Positions 7,210-14,194 of a DNA stretch of 28,058 nt are shown piece by piece. The stretch is from IMG/VR virus record IMGVR_UViG_3300032462_001988, positions 1 to 28,058 of that record; one strand, written 5' to 3'. The notes below the pieces were generated by a model that saw only the letters and a program-made list of their open reading frames with translations, was not told where the DNA came from and did no database searches. The stretch's first letter is position 1; each line of letters starts with the position of its first letter. Source of the DNA: a virus. The translations under genes were made by a program, and so were the position numbers.

Positions 7210-8226
7210 TTAGTTTAAAAGCAGTTGCTGTATTTGTAGTTTCTTTTTTGTTACAGATGAATTTTCATCCATGCTCGCGAGCGCATGCTCCTCTGGCGTT
7301 GTATACCGATAATGGTCCAGGAGCTCGCACACTGCGTTATAGGCCGTCCAGCCATTGTTGCCATAACTGCCGGCGTTGCGTTTGTTCCGGTAAATCTCAT
7401 TCAACATATCGCCGAGAGAATCCCTATAGTCTTTTGAGCGCTTGGATGACTTTTTATCCACGGGTGCGAGCACATCTATAACCTTATCGGGGAGGTAGCT
7501 CGGCAACATCTTTACGGACAACAATTCTTCTGCGCTTTTGCGAAATTCACTTGCCCAAACCGTAGAAATACCCAACACCGTTTGGGCGTCATCTATGACC
7601 GTATCCATATTTCGCGTGTGCCGAGCCGTATAAACACGACGGGCTGATTTCTGAGCCAGGACAACGGTGTTATTGCACACCGCTCTTATTTCCGTATTGG
7701 AATATCTAATCGGCCAGACGCCATCATGTCCTGTCGATATAACTAAGTACCGTTCAAGTTTGTCATTTATGCCTGTCGGGTCAAGAACTAACGGGCCCAA
7801 ATCAATGGTTGCAAAAAACCGCGCTCCGCCCTTCAGGCATCCACACGTATCCATAACGGCATCACCACGCGACGCTCCAACAACCGCGAGTGCACGCTCA
7901 AGCACTTCGCGATTCTGTCTAACCTCGTAGCGTGTACCAACCGTAGCCAACGCATCAAATGTGCCATCTATGTTTTGGCGGAGGGTGGCCCGACTGTCAT
8001 TTACGAACACGGGTTCGCCGTCGGGGTTTCTTATTAGGTTCCCCAAGTCATCAACCGCAGCGACCTTGGTAAGGATTACATCGTAATCAGCTTCAGCCGC
8101 CTGGAGCATTGTCTCCATGGTCTGTAGACCGGCCAATGGGGTTCCAAGCCTATGCCACGGGATAAGACGGTCGTTATACGCCATCCTGATTCTGCCGGTT
8201 TTCGTTCTATCTAATCCGTGTGGCAT
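7210..8226 (-). CDS. DUF932 phage/plasmid-like protein
   Basis: A 338-residue protein with the DUF932 (TIGR03299-type) pattern: an early PWHRLGTPL segment (about 24-32), then a long region with RNAVV-like RAVCNNTVVLA (about 183-193), a core of beta strands (FDALATVGTRYEVRQNREVLERAL), and a C-terminal YGNNGWTAYNAVCELLDHY segment near 290. The family is common in phages and plasmids of Actinobacteria and Proteobacteria. Its biochemical role is not established; links to DNA recombination or anti-restriction have been suggested. It is the first gene of the minus-strand operon, with a strong AAGGAGG site 4 nt upstream of ATG and an ATAATA-like -10 further up. Confidence 0.85.
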   Translation of the reverse strand: MPHGLDRTKTGRIRMAYNDRLIPWHRLGTPLAGLQTMETMLQAAEADYDVILTKVAAVDDLGNLIRNPDGEPVFVNDSRATLRQNIDGTFDALATVGTRYEVRQNREVLERALAVVGASRGDAVMDTCGCLKGGARFFATIDLGPLVLDPTGINDKLERYLVISTGHDGVWPIRYSNTEIRAVCNNTVVLAQKSARRVYTARHTRNMDTVIDDAQTVLGISTVWASEFRKSAEELLSVKMLPSYLPDKVIDVLAPVDKKSSKRSKDYRDSLGDMLNEIYRNKRNAGSYGNNGWTAYNAVCELLDHYRYTTPEEHALASMDENSSVTKKKLQIQQLLLN

Positions 8227-8273
8227 AGACCCTCCTTGAATATTATCTCACATAAAAAGATTAACCCTAAAAA

Positions 8274-8302
8274 TTGCTTTATTGACATTCTACAGATACT
8301 AT
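8274..8302 (+). promoter_or_regulatory. Promoter of the leaderless gene at 8310
   Basis: TTGCTT at 8274-8279, 17-nt spacer, TACTAT at 8297-8302, then 7 nt to the ATG at 8310. No ribosome binding site separates them, so the mRNA probably begins at the start codon. TTGACA at 8282 is nearby but lies too close to TACTAT to be its -35. Confidence 0.55.
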
Positions 8303-8309
8303 TCCATGG

Positions 8310-9014
8310 ATGACACCTAACCATACTCCCAAAACCGCAGAGTTTCTCACCACACGGGCCGCCCAGGCAATCACATCTTTGCAGATGATAAAGATGCTCT
8401 CTTGCAAATTGCGTCATGGGCCGGACGATGTTCCCTCAATCATGCTTTATGCAATGCCGGCAAACGAAGTTAACGAAAAAATCGGAGAACCCATTGACGA
8501 CGACGCATCTGATGAGCGGGTTGTATTTTGTGAATTACACAACCAATCGGAGAATGAAAGCGACTTCGTATTTGCCGCGTTGACCGACGCCTACAACGGT
8601 CTTTCAATTCTCCCTACGTGGTTTGTTTTTGTTTTTGATTGCGTCGCCTGTAATGCGGGTAAGGGTGAAAAACAATCAATACAAAAAGAATACTCCGGTC
8701 TGAGCCTTCAGGAAATACACGCTCAATTCCCCCACGACACCCGTTTATCAGAAGCCTTCACGGCACTTTGCTTTGACAGCCGTGGGAACTACTGTTCCGG
8801 GATATCCTTGTACGGGTATAACGACGAAGGCATGCCGGCGTTCCAGGAAATAGAAACGACTTATCATGGGAATGTTTTTGATACATCGCTTGACAACATT
8901 TTGGGACAACGCTTAATTAAGCAGATCGTAGCGTTTCTTGTAATAACAGAAGTAGCACGTACCGGGTCAACGATTAGCCCCAGTTCATTATTTGAGAAAC
9001 ACCGACCAAAGTAA
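8310..9014 (+). CDS. Hypothetical phage protein
   Basis: A 234-residue soluble protein without a recognised domain. Features seen: an acidic segment (NEKIGEPIDDDASDERVV), a hydrophobic strand (LPTWFVFVFDCVACNAG, about 101-117) with a C-x2-C, and a mixed alpha/beta C-terminal half. It is the first gene of the plus-strand operon that leads to the SNF2 helicase. Start chosen because the TACTAT -10 box lies 7 nt before it. No function can be given. Confidence 0.65.
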   Translation: MTPNHTPKTAEFLTTRAAQAITSLQMIKMLSCKLRHGPDDVPSIMLYAMPANEVNEKIGEPIDDDASDERVVFCELHNQSENESDFVFAALTDAYNGLSILPTWFVFVFDCVACNAGKGEKQSIQKEYSGLSLQEIHAQFPHDTRLSEAFTALCFDSRGNYCSGISLYGYNDEGMPAFQEIETTYHGNVFDTSLDNILGQRLIKQIVAFLVITEVARTGSTISPSSLFEKHRPK

Positions 9015-9030
9015 AGGAATATACAACAAC

Positions 9031-9333
9031 GTGAAATTACCAGACCCCCAAAAACGGGCACCCTCGTGGATGTTGGAAGAGCGGGCCCTAATGGGGACAC
9101 TCTCTAGGACCCACGACACGTTAAATAATGTCCTTGACCTAAACTCAAATGGGTTTATTCTGGACGCAGAGACGATCTCCAATATAAGGGATGTTCTCGT
9201 CGGCATATCGGCGCTACTTGAAAATGATCTTTTCCCCGGTTATATATCAGAGGAACGTTTCTCGTACGAGAAGGCAACCAAACCATTTCTTGAATGGTGG
9301 GAAACGGCATCAAACCCATCTGGTTGCGTATAG
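9031..9333 (+). CDS. Small hypothetical protein (GTG start)
   Basis: The frame is open from 8992, but a GTG at 9031 gives a 100-residue protein beginning MKLPDPQKRAPSWMLEERALMG and avoids overlap with the gene before. AAAGGA lies 12 nt upstream, a loose ribosome binding site; TATACA at 9020 would also allow a near-leaderless start. The middle (DTLNNVLDLNS, DAETISNIRDVLVGISALLEND) is helical. The acidic helix TISNIRDVLVGISALLEND resembles the VVDILLDLRNLLD helix of the next gene, so the two may be related. Confidence 0.5.
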   Translation: MKLPDPQKRAPSWMLEERALMGTLSRTHDTLNNVLDLNSNGFILDAETISNIRDVLVGISALLENDLFPGYISEERFSYEKATKPFLEWWETASNPSGCV

Positions 9334-9364
9334 GACATATATATAAGTAGTTTTTTTACGATGT

Positions 9365-9370
9365 TATACT
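9365..9370 (+). promoter_or_regulatory. -10 box (TATACT) of a leaderless gene
   Basis: TATACT at 9365-9370, 7 nt, ATG at 9378. The arrangement is the same as at 1407 and 8297. No good -35 is visible. Confidence 0.5.
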
Positions 9371-9377
9371 TGTATCT

Positions 9378-9530
9378 ATGACCGATTCCGAAGTGGCTAT
9401 CATTGACAAGGCTATACTCGGTTTGGCAAAGCGTTACAAGCACGATCACCATCTAACAATGCGGGTAAGCGAAGTTGTTGACATTCTTTTGGATCTGCGC
9501 AACCTTCTGGATGCCCCCGAGGGCGGTTAA
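9378..9530 (+). CDS. Small helical protein, leaderless
   Basis: A 50-residue protein beginning MTDSEVAIIDKAILGLAKRY and ending LRNLLDAPEGG. It is predicted to be two amphipathic helices (IIDKAILGLAKRYK and RVSEVVDILLDLRNLLD) joined by a HDHH turn. The start is chosen for the perfect TATACT-N7-ATG arrangement. It may form a coiled dimer or bind a partner. Short length limits the call, but the helix pattern and promoter fit support it. Confidence 0.5.
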   Translation: MTDSEVAIIDKAILGLAKRYKHDHHLTMRVSEVVDILLDLRNLLDAPEGG

Positions 9531-9611
9531 CAAAGAACCCCGTGCAGAATGTTGTGTTCTAGGTGCGACAATGATAAATTGTAAAGAACACCAAAATATC
9601 ACTGGGGAGCT

Positions 9612-9842
9612 ATGAACTACGTATTACAAGCATGGCGCGAACTGCGTGCATGTATCGACCAAGACATGAAACTCTTTTTCCCGCGCACGGGTAAACAAAA
9701 GCGCACCGCACTGTCGTACTGTATGGTGTGCCCAGTATCAACAGAGTGCCTTCAATATGCAATCGACAATGAAATCCAATTTGGGATTTGGGGCGGGAAG
9801 ACAGAAGACGAGCGCAAAGTCATTGTGAGGAGTCTGCGTTGA
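9612..9842 (+). CDS. Short WhiB-like iron-sulfur protein
   Basis: A 76-residue minimal WhiB: C14, C37, C40 and C46 (C-x2-C-x5-C), LFFP at 21-24, and GIWGG at 58-62 followed by KTEDERKVIVRSL. The whole protein is little more than the [4Fe-4S] domain; the basic DNA-contacting tail found in long WhiBs is almost absent, as in many phage WhiBs that act by occupying the sigma factor. GGGGAG precedes the ATG by only 2 nt. Its stop TGA overlaps the TTG start of the SNF2 helicase. It is a paralogue of the WhiB at 6269, on the opposite strand. Confidence 0.9.
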   Translation: MNYVLQAWRELRACIDQDMKLFFPRTGKQKRTALSYCMVCPVSTECLQYAIDNEIQFGIWGGKTEDERKVIVRSLR

Positions 9843-11794
9843 GCAATAAAACCCTGTGGCTACACAACGATGAATTAATACTTGATTTTCCGTTTAGTAG
9901 CGACGAGGTGCACATAATTAAACAGATACAGGGCGCCAAGTGGGACAAGGTTAACAAGGTATGGAAAGCTCCGGCCACCAGCATTGGTGAAGTCCGCGAG
10001 TTCGCCATAAAACACGATTTCGTAATAGACAATAGCGTTTTAACGTTTGATCTTCCCAAAAAACTCAATAAAGCAGCAGGGATGACCCACGACGAATCAT
10101 TCATATATCTTGGGTTTAACTACGACCCAGTTAAGGTCAGGTCCGTTAAAACAATACCCGGCGCTACCTGGCATCCACCATCCAAGGCATGGAGGATACC
10201 CAAAACGGCGATTCAAGAGGCAATCCGATGGGCCACAATGTTCAAAATGGAAATTCCACCCGAACTCCGCATTGAGTCTGATGTGGTTGTCTCCACCGGC
10301 AGAGAGCGTGCAGATGCATCACGGGCTAGTAGTGCATCGCTATCAATACCGACAATCTCCGGTCAGCTATTGCCTTATCAGGCGGCCGGCGTGGCGTATG
10401 TCGCTGAGGCCAGGCGTTGCTTCATCGCCGACGACATGGGTCTTGGCAAGACATTACAGGCAATTGCATCCCTTGAATACTGTACGTCACTGGGTCAATC
10501 CGTATACCCGGCAATAGTCATATGCCCGCCGAATCTTATTCTTAATTGGAAAAACGAAGTGAGTAAGTGGGCGCCACATCGGAGCGTGGCTGTGACACTG
10601 GATCGTTCAACATTACCCCTGTTGGGTGAATCGCCACACGACTTCATGATTATCGGGTACTCCAACATAGGCCACTGGGCGAAAGCGATTAAAGGTTACA
10701 AGTCTCTAATTTGTGATGAGTCACATTTTCTTAAGACTCCAACCGCATTACGCACGAAAGCTGCACTAAAGATCGCGAAAACAGTCACGGGTGGTCTTGT
10801 TCTGTGTCTAACGGGGACGCCGGTCACAAATCGTCCGGCCGAATACGCAAGCCAATTGGAGGTAATCGGTCGGTTAAATGATCTTGGCGGCACATGGGGC
10901 TTTTATCGCCGGTACTGTGGCGCATTCAAAGACAAGTGGGGGCACTGGAATATCTCTGGAGCGACAAACCTAGAGGAGCTAAACGAAACCCTGCGTTCTA
11001 ACTGTTACATCAGGCGCACAAAGAAACATGTTTTAAAAGAACTACCAGACGTACTGCACGATACTTTCATGATTCAAATATCCGATAAAGCAATGGAGGA
11101 ATACAAAAAGGCAGAAGATGACATAGTTGAATTCTTGGTGCTACGGGCAAAAGCTATCGCTTTAGAATTAGGTAAGTCCCCCCATTCGGCTGCCGTGGTT
11201 TCCCGGTTCAAGACTGAATCAAACGAGCACTTAGTCCGTCTTTCTGTGCTACGTCGCTTGGCGGCAAAAGCAAAAATGGGGTCCGTGAAAGAATGGGTTC
11301 AATCTCAGATAGATGCGGGTGAAAAGGTTGTAATCGCCGCCCACCATCGTGACATCGTTGACATGCTTGCTAATACGTTTGGCGGTTTAAAGATTCAGGG
11401 CGGGATGAAGGTGGACGCCGTGGAACAAGCAAAGAAGGACTTCCAGGAATTATCAATAGAGGATGCTCCAGTCATTGTTCTGTCGATCCAGGCTGCCAAA
11501 ACCGGGCACACTCTAACAGCCGCCCAAAAGGTGCTCTTTGTTGAACTGCCGTGGACGCCAGCAGATGTTGACCAGCTGTACTCTCGTTGTCACAGGCTCG
11601 GTCAGAAAGGATCAGTGATGGTGACCTACGGGATAGCTTCTGGGACTATTGATGAAGACATACTTCGGCTAATCAAAAGCAAGCGTCGCGTCACTACGGT
11701 TGCGATTGAGGGATCTTTCGGTGAAGAAGAGGAGGAATACGCACAAGGAGAACTCATGTTGGGTCTATTGCGCCGCGGGCTTGATAATATATAA
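9839..11794 (+). CDS. SNF2-family helicase with N-terminal HARP-like repeats
   Basis: 651 residues from TTG at 9839, with AGGAG 6 nt upstream and TTGA overlapping the WhiB stop. Residues about 13-62 and 88-137 are two similar repeats (QGAKWDKVNKVWKAP; PGATWHPPSKAWRIP) of the kind found in HARP/SMARCAL1-type annealing helicases. The ATPase motifs follow: LLPYQAAGVAY (177-187), Walker A DDMGLGKT (198-205), DESH (293-296), TGTP (325-328), and motif VI QLYSRCHRLGQK (579-590). Such enzymes move on double-stranded DNA or rewind bubbles and stalled forks. It probably helps phage DNA replication or recombination. It is complete, with an acidic GEEEEEYAQGE tail. Confidence 0.9.
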   Translation: MSNKTLWLHNDELILDFPFSSDEVHIIKQIQGAKWDKVNKVWKAPATSIGEVREFAIKHDFVIDNSVLTFDLPKKLNKAAGMTHDESFIYLGFNYDPVKVRSVKTIPGATWHPPSKAWRIPKTAIQEAIRWATMFKMEIPPELRIESDVVVSTGRERADASRASSASLSIPTISGQLLPYQAAGVAYVAEARRCFIADDMGLGKTLQAIASLEYCTSLGQSVYPAIVICPPNLILNWKNEVSKWAPHRSVAVTLDRSTLPLLGESPHDFMIIGYSNIGHWAKAIKGYKSLICDESHFLKTPTALRTKAALKIAKTVTGGLVLCLTGTPVTNRPAEYASQLEVIGRLNDLGGTWGFYRRYCGAFKDKWGHWNISGATNLEELNETLRSNCYIRRTKKHVLKELPDVLHDTFMIQISDKAMEEYKKAEDDIVEFLVLRAKAIALELGKSPHSAAVVSRFKTESNEHLVRLSVLRRLAAKAKMGSVKEWVQSQIDAGEKVVIAAHHRDIVDMLANTFGGLKIQGGMKVDAVEQAKKDFQELSIEDAPVIVLSIQAAKTGHTLTAAQKVLFVELPWTPADVDQLYSRCHRLGQKGSVMVTYGIASGTIDEDILRLIKSKRRVTTVAIEGSFGEEEEEYAQGELMLGLLRRGLDNI

Positions 11795-11796
11795 TC

Positions 11797-11865
11797 ATGA
11801 TTAAATATTTAATAATAGCCTCGTGCGTGGCTATAATCTGTTTTATATTTATGTGGACTGCTTAA
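11797..11865 (+). CDS. 22-residue membrane peptide
   Basis: A 22-codon frame beginning 2 nt after the helicase stop, MIKYLIIASCVAI and on to FMWTA: a single hydrophobic helix with one Lys at the N-terminal end, so it would insert in the membrane. There is no ribosome binding site of its own; it would be translated by reinitiation from the helicase. A similar tiny hydrophobic peptide ends the operon at 25867. This could be a holin-like or regulatory peptide, or chance. The AT-rich composition of this stretch calls for caution. Confidence 0.35.
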   Translation: MIKYLIIASCVAIICFIFMWTA

Positions 11866-11870
11866 CCGGA

Positions 11871-11944
11871 GCATCATGTCAGGCTTGAACTGACCGCATT
11901 CAGTTTGGAAAACTGACACTCTACCAACGATGAGTTAATGATGC
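11871..11944 (-). tRNA. tRNA-Gly (TCC)
   Basis: Minus strand, 74 nt. The acceptor stem GCATCAT/ATGATGC pairs perfectly, the D stem is ACTC/GAGT, the anticodon stem TCAGT/ACTGA carries loop TTTCCAA (anticodon TCC, codon GGA), and the T arm is GTCAG-TTCAAGC-CTGAC. The sequence after the acceptor is TCCG, so CCA is not fully encoded. Confidence 0.9.
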
Positions 11945-11951
11945 AAAATTT

Positions 11952-12042
11952 GGAATACCAGCCAGTGCCCGCATATCCACAGCATCCCTTGCGCGGGAGT
12001 ATGGCGACTTTAGCGGGAAAACCAATCACCGGCTGGTACTCC
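11952..12042 (-). ncRNA. Structured tRNA-cluster element of unknown type
   Basis: 91 nt bounded by a near-perfect 16-bp stem, GGAATACCAGCCAGTG at 11952-11967 and its partner at 12027-12042, with a second inner stem CCCGC/GCGGG. It lies between tRNA-Gly and tRNA-Thr in the same strand context. The length is like a class II tRNA but no T-loop TTCGA is present and no anticodon arm can be drawn. It may be a degenerate tRNA, a processing signal or a small RNA. Confidence 0.55.
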
Positions 12043-12076
12043 TAGTCGGTGCGACGCGCATGCCGCACCTCCTTGA

Positions 12077-12148
12077 GCCCGCGAGAGGATTCGGACCTCC
12101 TGTGTCCTCATTACAAGTGAGGTCCTAGTCCCAACCAGGTCCACGGGC
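12077..12148 (-). tRNA. tRNA-Thr (TGT)
   Basis: Minus strand. Acceptor GCCCGTG/CGCGGGC with a T-G pair, anticodon stem CCTCA/TGAGG with loop CTTGTAA (anticodon TGT). The T-loop is TCCGAAT, so the usual TTC is TCC. The D stem is short (CCT/AGG). A fairly good tRNA, with an unusual T-loop start. Confidence 0.75.
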
Positions 12149-12177
12149 ATAAATAGTATACGTATAGATTGTAACGC

Positions 12178-12249
12178 CGACGCGGATGGAGTCGAACCAC
12201 CAACCCTCTGCACTTCACACAGATGCTCTGCCGTTTGAGCTACACGCCG
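12178..12249 (-). tRNA. tRNA-Phe (GAA)
   Basis: Minus strand, 72 nt. Acceptor CGGCGTG/CGCGTCG pairs with two G-T pairs, D stem GCTC/GAGC, anticodon stem TCTGT/GCAGA with loop GTGAAGT (GAA), T arm GGTGG-TTCGACT-CCATC. G37 in place of the usual A is odd. Confidence 0.8.
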
Positions 12250-12253
12250 TTTG

Positions 12254-12324
12254 GGTGACCAGTAGGAATCGAACCTACGTGACGGGGACCACAACCCCGC
12301 GTTCTGCCATTGGACTACAGCCAC
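12254..12324 (-). tRNA. tRNA-His (GTG)
   Basis: Minus strand. Acceptor GTGGCTG/TGGTCAC with C discriminator, anticodon stem CGGGG/CCCCG with loop TTGTGGT (GTG), T arm GTAGG-TTCGATT-CCTAC. The C73 discriminator is the expected histidine identity base. Confidence 0.9.
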
Positions 12325-12330
12325 ATACGT

Positions 12331-12402
12331 CGGGGTGGGTGGTCTCGAACCACCGGCCTCCTGGTCCCAAACCAGGCGCGCTGCCAACTGCGCTACACTC
12401 CG
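12331..12402 (-). tRNA. tRNA-Pro (TGG)
   Basis: Minus strand. Acceptor CGGAGTG/CACCCCG has one A-C mismatch at the fourth pair. The anticodon stem CCTGG/CCAGG carries loop TTTGGGA (TGG), T arm GGTGG-TTCGAGA-CCACC. D stem GCGC/GCGC. Confidence 0.88.
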
Positions 12403-12413
12403 TTATTTTTCGT

Positions 12414-12485
12414 GTCAAGAGAGGGAGTCGAACCCCCATCGCTAGTTCCGTAAACTAGCATTCTCGTCCATTGAACTACCCTGAC
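12414..12485 (-). tRNA. tRNA-Arg (ACG)
   Basis: Minus strand. Acceptor GTCAGGG/TCTTGAC, D stem GTTC/GAGA-type, anticodon stem CTAGT/ACTAG with loop TTACGGA (ACG, reading CGN after A-to-I editing), T arm GGGGG-TTCGACT-CCCTC. Confidence 0.88.
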
Positions 12486-12490
12486 TTAGT

Positions 12491-12561
12491 GGCGGAAGTG
12501 GGAATCGGACCCACTACATCCGAGTTATGAGCCCGGCGAACTACCAATGTTCTATTCCGCT
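12491..12561 (-). tRNA. tRNA with CAT anticodon (Met or Ile2)
   Basis: Minus strand, 71 nt. The anticodon stem CCGGG/CTCGG carries loop CTCATAA (CAT). The T arm is GTGGG-TCCGATT-CCCAC, so TTC is again TCC. The first acceptor pair is an A-C mismatch (A1, C72), a feature known from initiator tRNAs with reversed bases, but the three G-C pairs at the anticodon stem bottom are absent. Elongator Met, or Ile with lysidine, cannot be separated by sequence alone. Confidence 0.85.
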
Positions 12562-12600
12562 CTATCAGCATAACACCAAGAGGAGATAATAACAACTTGG

Positions 12601-12653
12601 GGTGGGGTAGGGGGGTCTAGACCGACACCCTCCTCGGGCACCGCACCCCCCAC
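12601..12653. other. GC-rich hairpin within tRNA cluster
   Basis: A 53-nt segment closed by GGTGGGG at 12601-12607 and CCCCACC at 12647-12653, with an internal palindrome GGTCTAGACC. It lies between two tRNA-type elements, and its size (53 nt) is too small for a normal tRNA. It might be a remnant tRNA or a transcription terminator for the cluster. Confidence 0.45.
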
Positions 12654-12661
12654 CCGTCCGT

Positions 12662-12726
12662 GAATGTAATGGGAATCGAACCCAACCCCTACGAGTGCCC
12701 CGAGAGGGATAGCCACCTATACGTTC
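12662..12726 (-). ncRNA. Degenerate or non-canonical tRNA-like element
   Basis: Minus strand, 65 nt. The 3' side looks like a tRNA: T arm TTGGG-TTCGATT-CCCAT followed by TACATTC, which pairs with GAACGTA at the 5' end (one C-A mismatch), then TA as usual at positions 8-9. The middle is only 32 nt, about 7 short, and no standard D and anticodon arms can be drawn, although CCCT/AGGG may pair. It could be a decayed tRNA or one with reduced arms. Confidence 0.45.
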
Positions 12727-12729
12727 TGG

Positions 12730-12801
12730 CACCGATGAGAGGAGTCGAACCCCCGACGCGCAGTTTTGGAAGCTGCCGTTCTACCGTTGAACTACACCGA
12801 T
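12730..12801 (-). tRNA. tRNA-Trp (CCA), probable
   Basis: Minus strand. Acceptor ATCGGTG/CATCGGT with G discriminator, D stem GTTC/GAAC, T arm GGGGG-TTCGACT-CCTCT. The anticodon arm GCAGC-TTCCAAA-ACTGC reads CCA (Trp) with a C-A mismatch at the stem top. Shifting the arm would give TCC (Gly), but needs a 9-nt loop, and the G73 discriminator favours Trp. Confidence 0.75.
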
Positions 12802-12826
12802 GCATTCACTATATCAGTAAATTGGA

Positions 12827-12908
12827 GGAACGAGTGGGATTTGAACCCACGGGGCGCTAGCCCGTTGCCTTAGCAAGGCAGTACCTTAAACCACTCGGTC
12901 ACCGTTCC
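12827..12908 (-). tRNA. tRNA-Ser (GCT)
   Basis: Minus strand, 82 nt, class II with a long variable arm (CGGGCTAGCGCCCCG). Acceptor GGAACGG/TCGTTCC, anticodon stem CTGCC/GGCAA with loop TTGCTAA (GCT), T arm GTGGG-TTCAAAT-CCCAC. Length and variable arm fit serine. Confidence 0.92.
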
Positions 12909-12916
12909 ATTTTTAA

Positions 12917-13621
12917 CTATATCAGAGAAGACGTACTGATCCTATATCTATTTCGCAGGGTGGCACTTATTTTCGCCCTGTGTTCAGGAGATAATACTCT
13001 CCCCTTGTGCGCTGCGCCTATTTTTGCCCGATGCTCTGGTGACTTTGGTTTCCCCAATCCCGCAGCACTCATTTTGGCCCTAGCTTCCAGCGAGGGCTTT
13101 ATCCCTAAATGCCCAGCCCCAATTTTTGTCCGATGCTCAGGCGACTGTACTCTCCCCAATCCTGCGGCGCTTATTTTAGCTCTGGTTTCTGGCGAGCGCT
13201 TATTCCCCAATTGTGCGACTCTAATTTTTGCCCGATGTTCAAGCGAATGTACTCTCCCTAAATTTGCGGCACTCATTTTCGCACGTGCTTCAACAGAATG
13301 AATGAATCCAATGACGCCATCACCACCGTCTGTCATATTTGTTAAATCATACCCGACACTTTTATAATGAGCAATATGGAAAATCTCTCTTTGGCCAGAC
13401 TCCCCCCATGAAAGCCCAGATTCTAAAACCAAACTCACTATTGAGCCTCCTTGTTTGAGAACACTCCTAATCCAATTATTTTTATGACCTAAATTTTGAC
13501 TATTCCGAGCCAGGAATAGATGTTTACCCAACCTATTTCCGGCGGTATCCAATTTAGAACGACCGACATAACGCACTATATCTGGAGCGAGAGACGAGGA
13601 TAACGCATACACGCAGGCCAT
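12917..13621 (-). CDS. GIY-YIG homing endonuclease with NUMOD3 repeats
   Basis: A 234-residue protein. The N-terminus has the GIY-YIG signature in its variant form (VYALSSS at about 4 and YVGRSKL at about 18), with R30 and a probable catalytic Glu in the following helices (SGQREIFHIAHY, about 76-87). From about residue 110 there are six tandem NUMOD3 DNA-binding repeats of the form SxEARAKMSAAxLG / SPEHRAKIGAAHKG, each about 17 residues. It probably nicks or cuts a specific target and spreads with its flanking DNA. It is free-standing and inserted between tRNA-Ser and tRNA-Arg. The repeat number may be variable. Confidence 0.88.
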   Translation of the reverse strand: MACVYALSSSLAPDIVRYVGRSKLDTAGNRLGKHLFLARNSQNLGHKNNWIRSVLKQGGSIVSLVLESGLSWGESGQREIFHIAHYKSVGYDLTNMTDGGDGVIGFIHSVEARAKMSAANLGRVHSLEHRAKIRVAQLGNKRSPETRAKISAAGLGRVQSPEHRTKIGAGHLGIKPSLEARAKMSAAGLGKPKSPEHRAKIGAAHKGRVLSPEHRAKISATLRNRYRISTSSLI

Positions 13622-13643
13622 ATATGAACTATATCATTATCGT

Positions 13644-13715
13644 GCGCCCGAAGGGAATCGAACCCCCGACACGCAGGGTAGAAACCTGCTGCTCTATCCA
13701 CTGAGCTACGGACGC
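13644..13715 (-). tRNA. tRNA-Arg (TCT)
   Basis: Minus strand. Acceptor GCGTCCG/CGGGCGC with one T-G pair, D stem GCTC/GAGC, anticodon stem GCAGG/CCTGC with loop TTTCTAC (TCT), T arm GGGGG-TTCGATT-CCCTT. The stop codon of the HNH gene upstream lies inside its 5' acceptor strand (13706-13715 overlap). Confidence 0.9.
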
Positions 13716-14158
13716 GATGAAGAACATGCAAGAGATGCCGATCTATTAGCAGCTTTTTTACACGTAAGGCATATGCGCCACGACCTGCCCTTATAGACAT
13801 ATACACGATGCCCATCTATTTCAAAGGAGTGACCGTGCTTGCACCTTTCCTGCTTTTTATTAGCTGCGCACTGTCTGCCCTTCTTAATCATATCCTGCAT
13901 GTTGTCGGTTGCGGTTCCAACCCATAAATGATCTGGATTTACACAATTTCTGACATCACACGAGTGACAGACATGCATCCCATCCGGTATCTCTCCTTTG
14001 TGGATTTTGTAAGAATGTCTATGGGCACTAACCGATTTGCCGTCTACCCTAAATACACCGTATCCCTGTGTGGCAATACCCCCGGTCCACAACCAGCAAG
14101 AATCTGTTTTAAGAACCTTTTGGAAAAACCTGTCTTCTAATGACATGTGCTTAGACAT
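13706..14158 (-). CDS. HNH endonuclease (HNH_3 type)
   Basis: A 150-residue protein with the HNH_3 layout: CWLWTGG at about 21-27, YGVFRVDGKSVSAHRHSY (33-50), then GMHVCHSCDVRNCVNPDHLWVGT (60-82), containing the Cys/His zinc and catalytic His residues, followed by NMQDMIKKGR. The last third has C-x-H-G-H and CLTCKKAAN, a second zinc-ribbon-like motif. It is probably a free-standing homing endonuclease. The last codons SSSRP and the stop run into tRNA-Arg, so the gene may have been inserted right against the tRNA, or its C-terminus was acquired from the tRNA end. Confidence 0.85.
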   Translation of the reverse strand: MSKHMSLEDRFFQKVLKTDSCWLWTGGIATQGYGVFRVDGKSVSAHRHSYKIHKGEIPDGMHVCHSCDVRNCVNPDHLWVGTATDNMQDMIKKGRQCAANKKQERCKHGHSFEIDGHRVYVYKGRSWRICLTCKKAANRSASLACSSSRP

Positions 14159-14194
14159 GTATCAATCCTATCCAGGCTGAGCTATTGACGCTAG

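Noticed and set aside
8282-8287. TTGACA as -35 for the gene at 8310
   Set aside because: Only 9 nt from the TACTAT box. TTGCTT at 8274 has the proper 17-nt spacing.
12599-12620. G-quadruplex in the G-rich run
   Set aside because: Only three separate G-tracts are clear; the segment is better explained by the GGTGGGG/CCCCACC hairpin.
12010-12860. Protein frames in the tRNA cluster
   Set aside because: They are translations of tRNA sequences, showing the repeated SNHQP/VGLEPT-like pattern that tRNA complements give.
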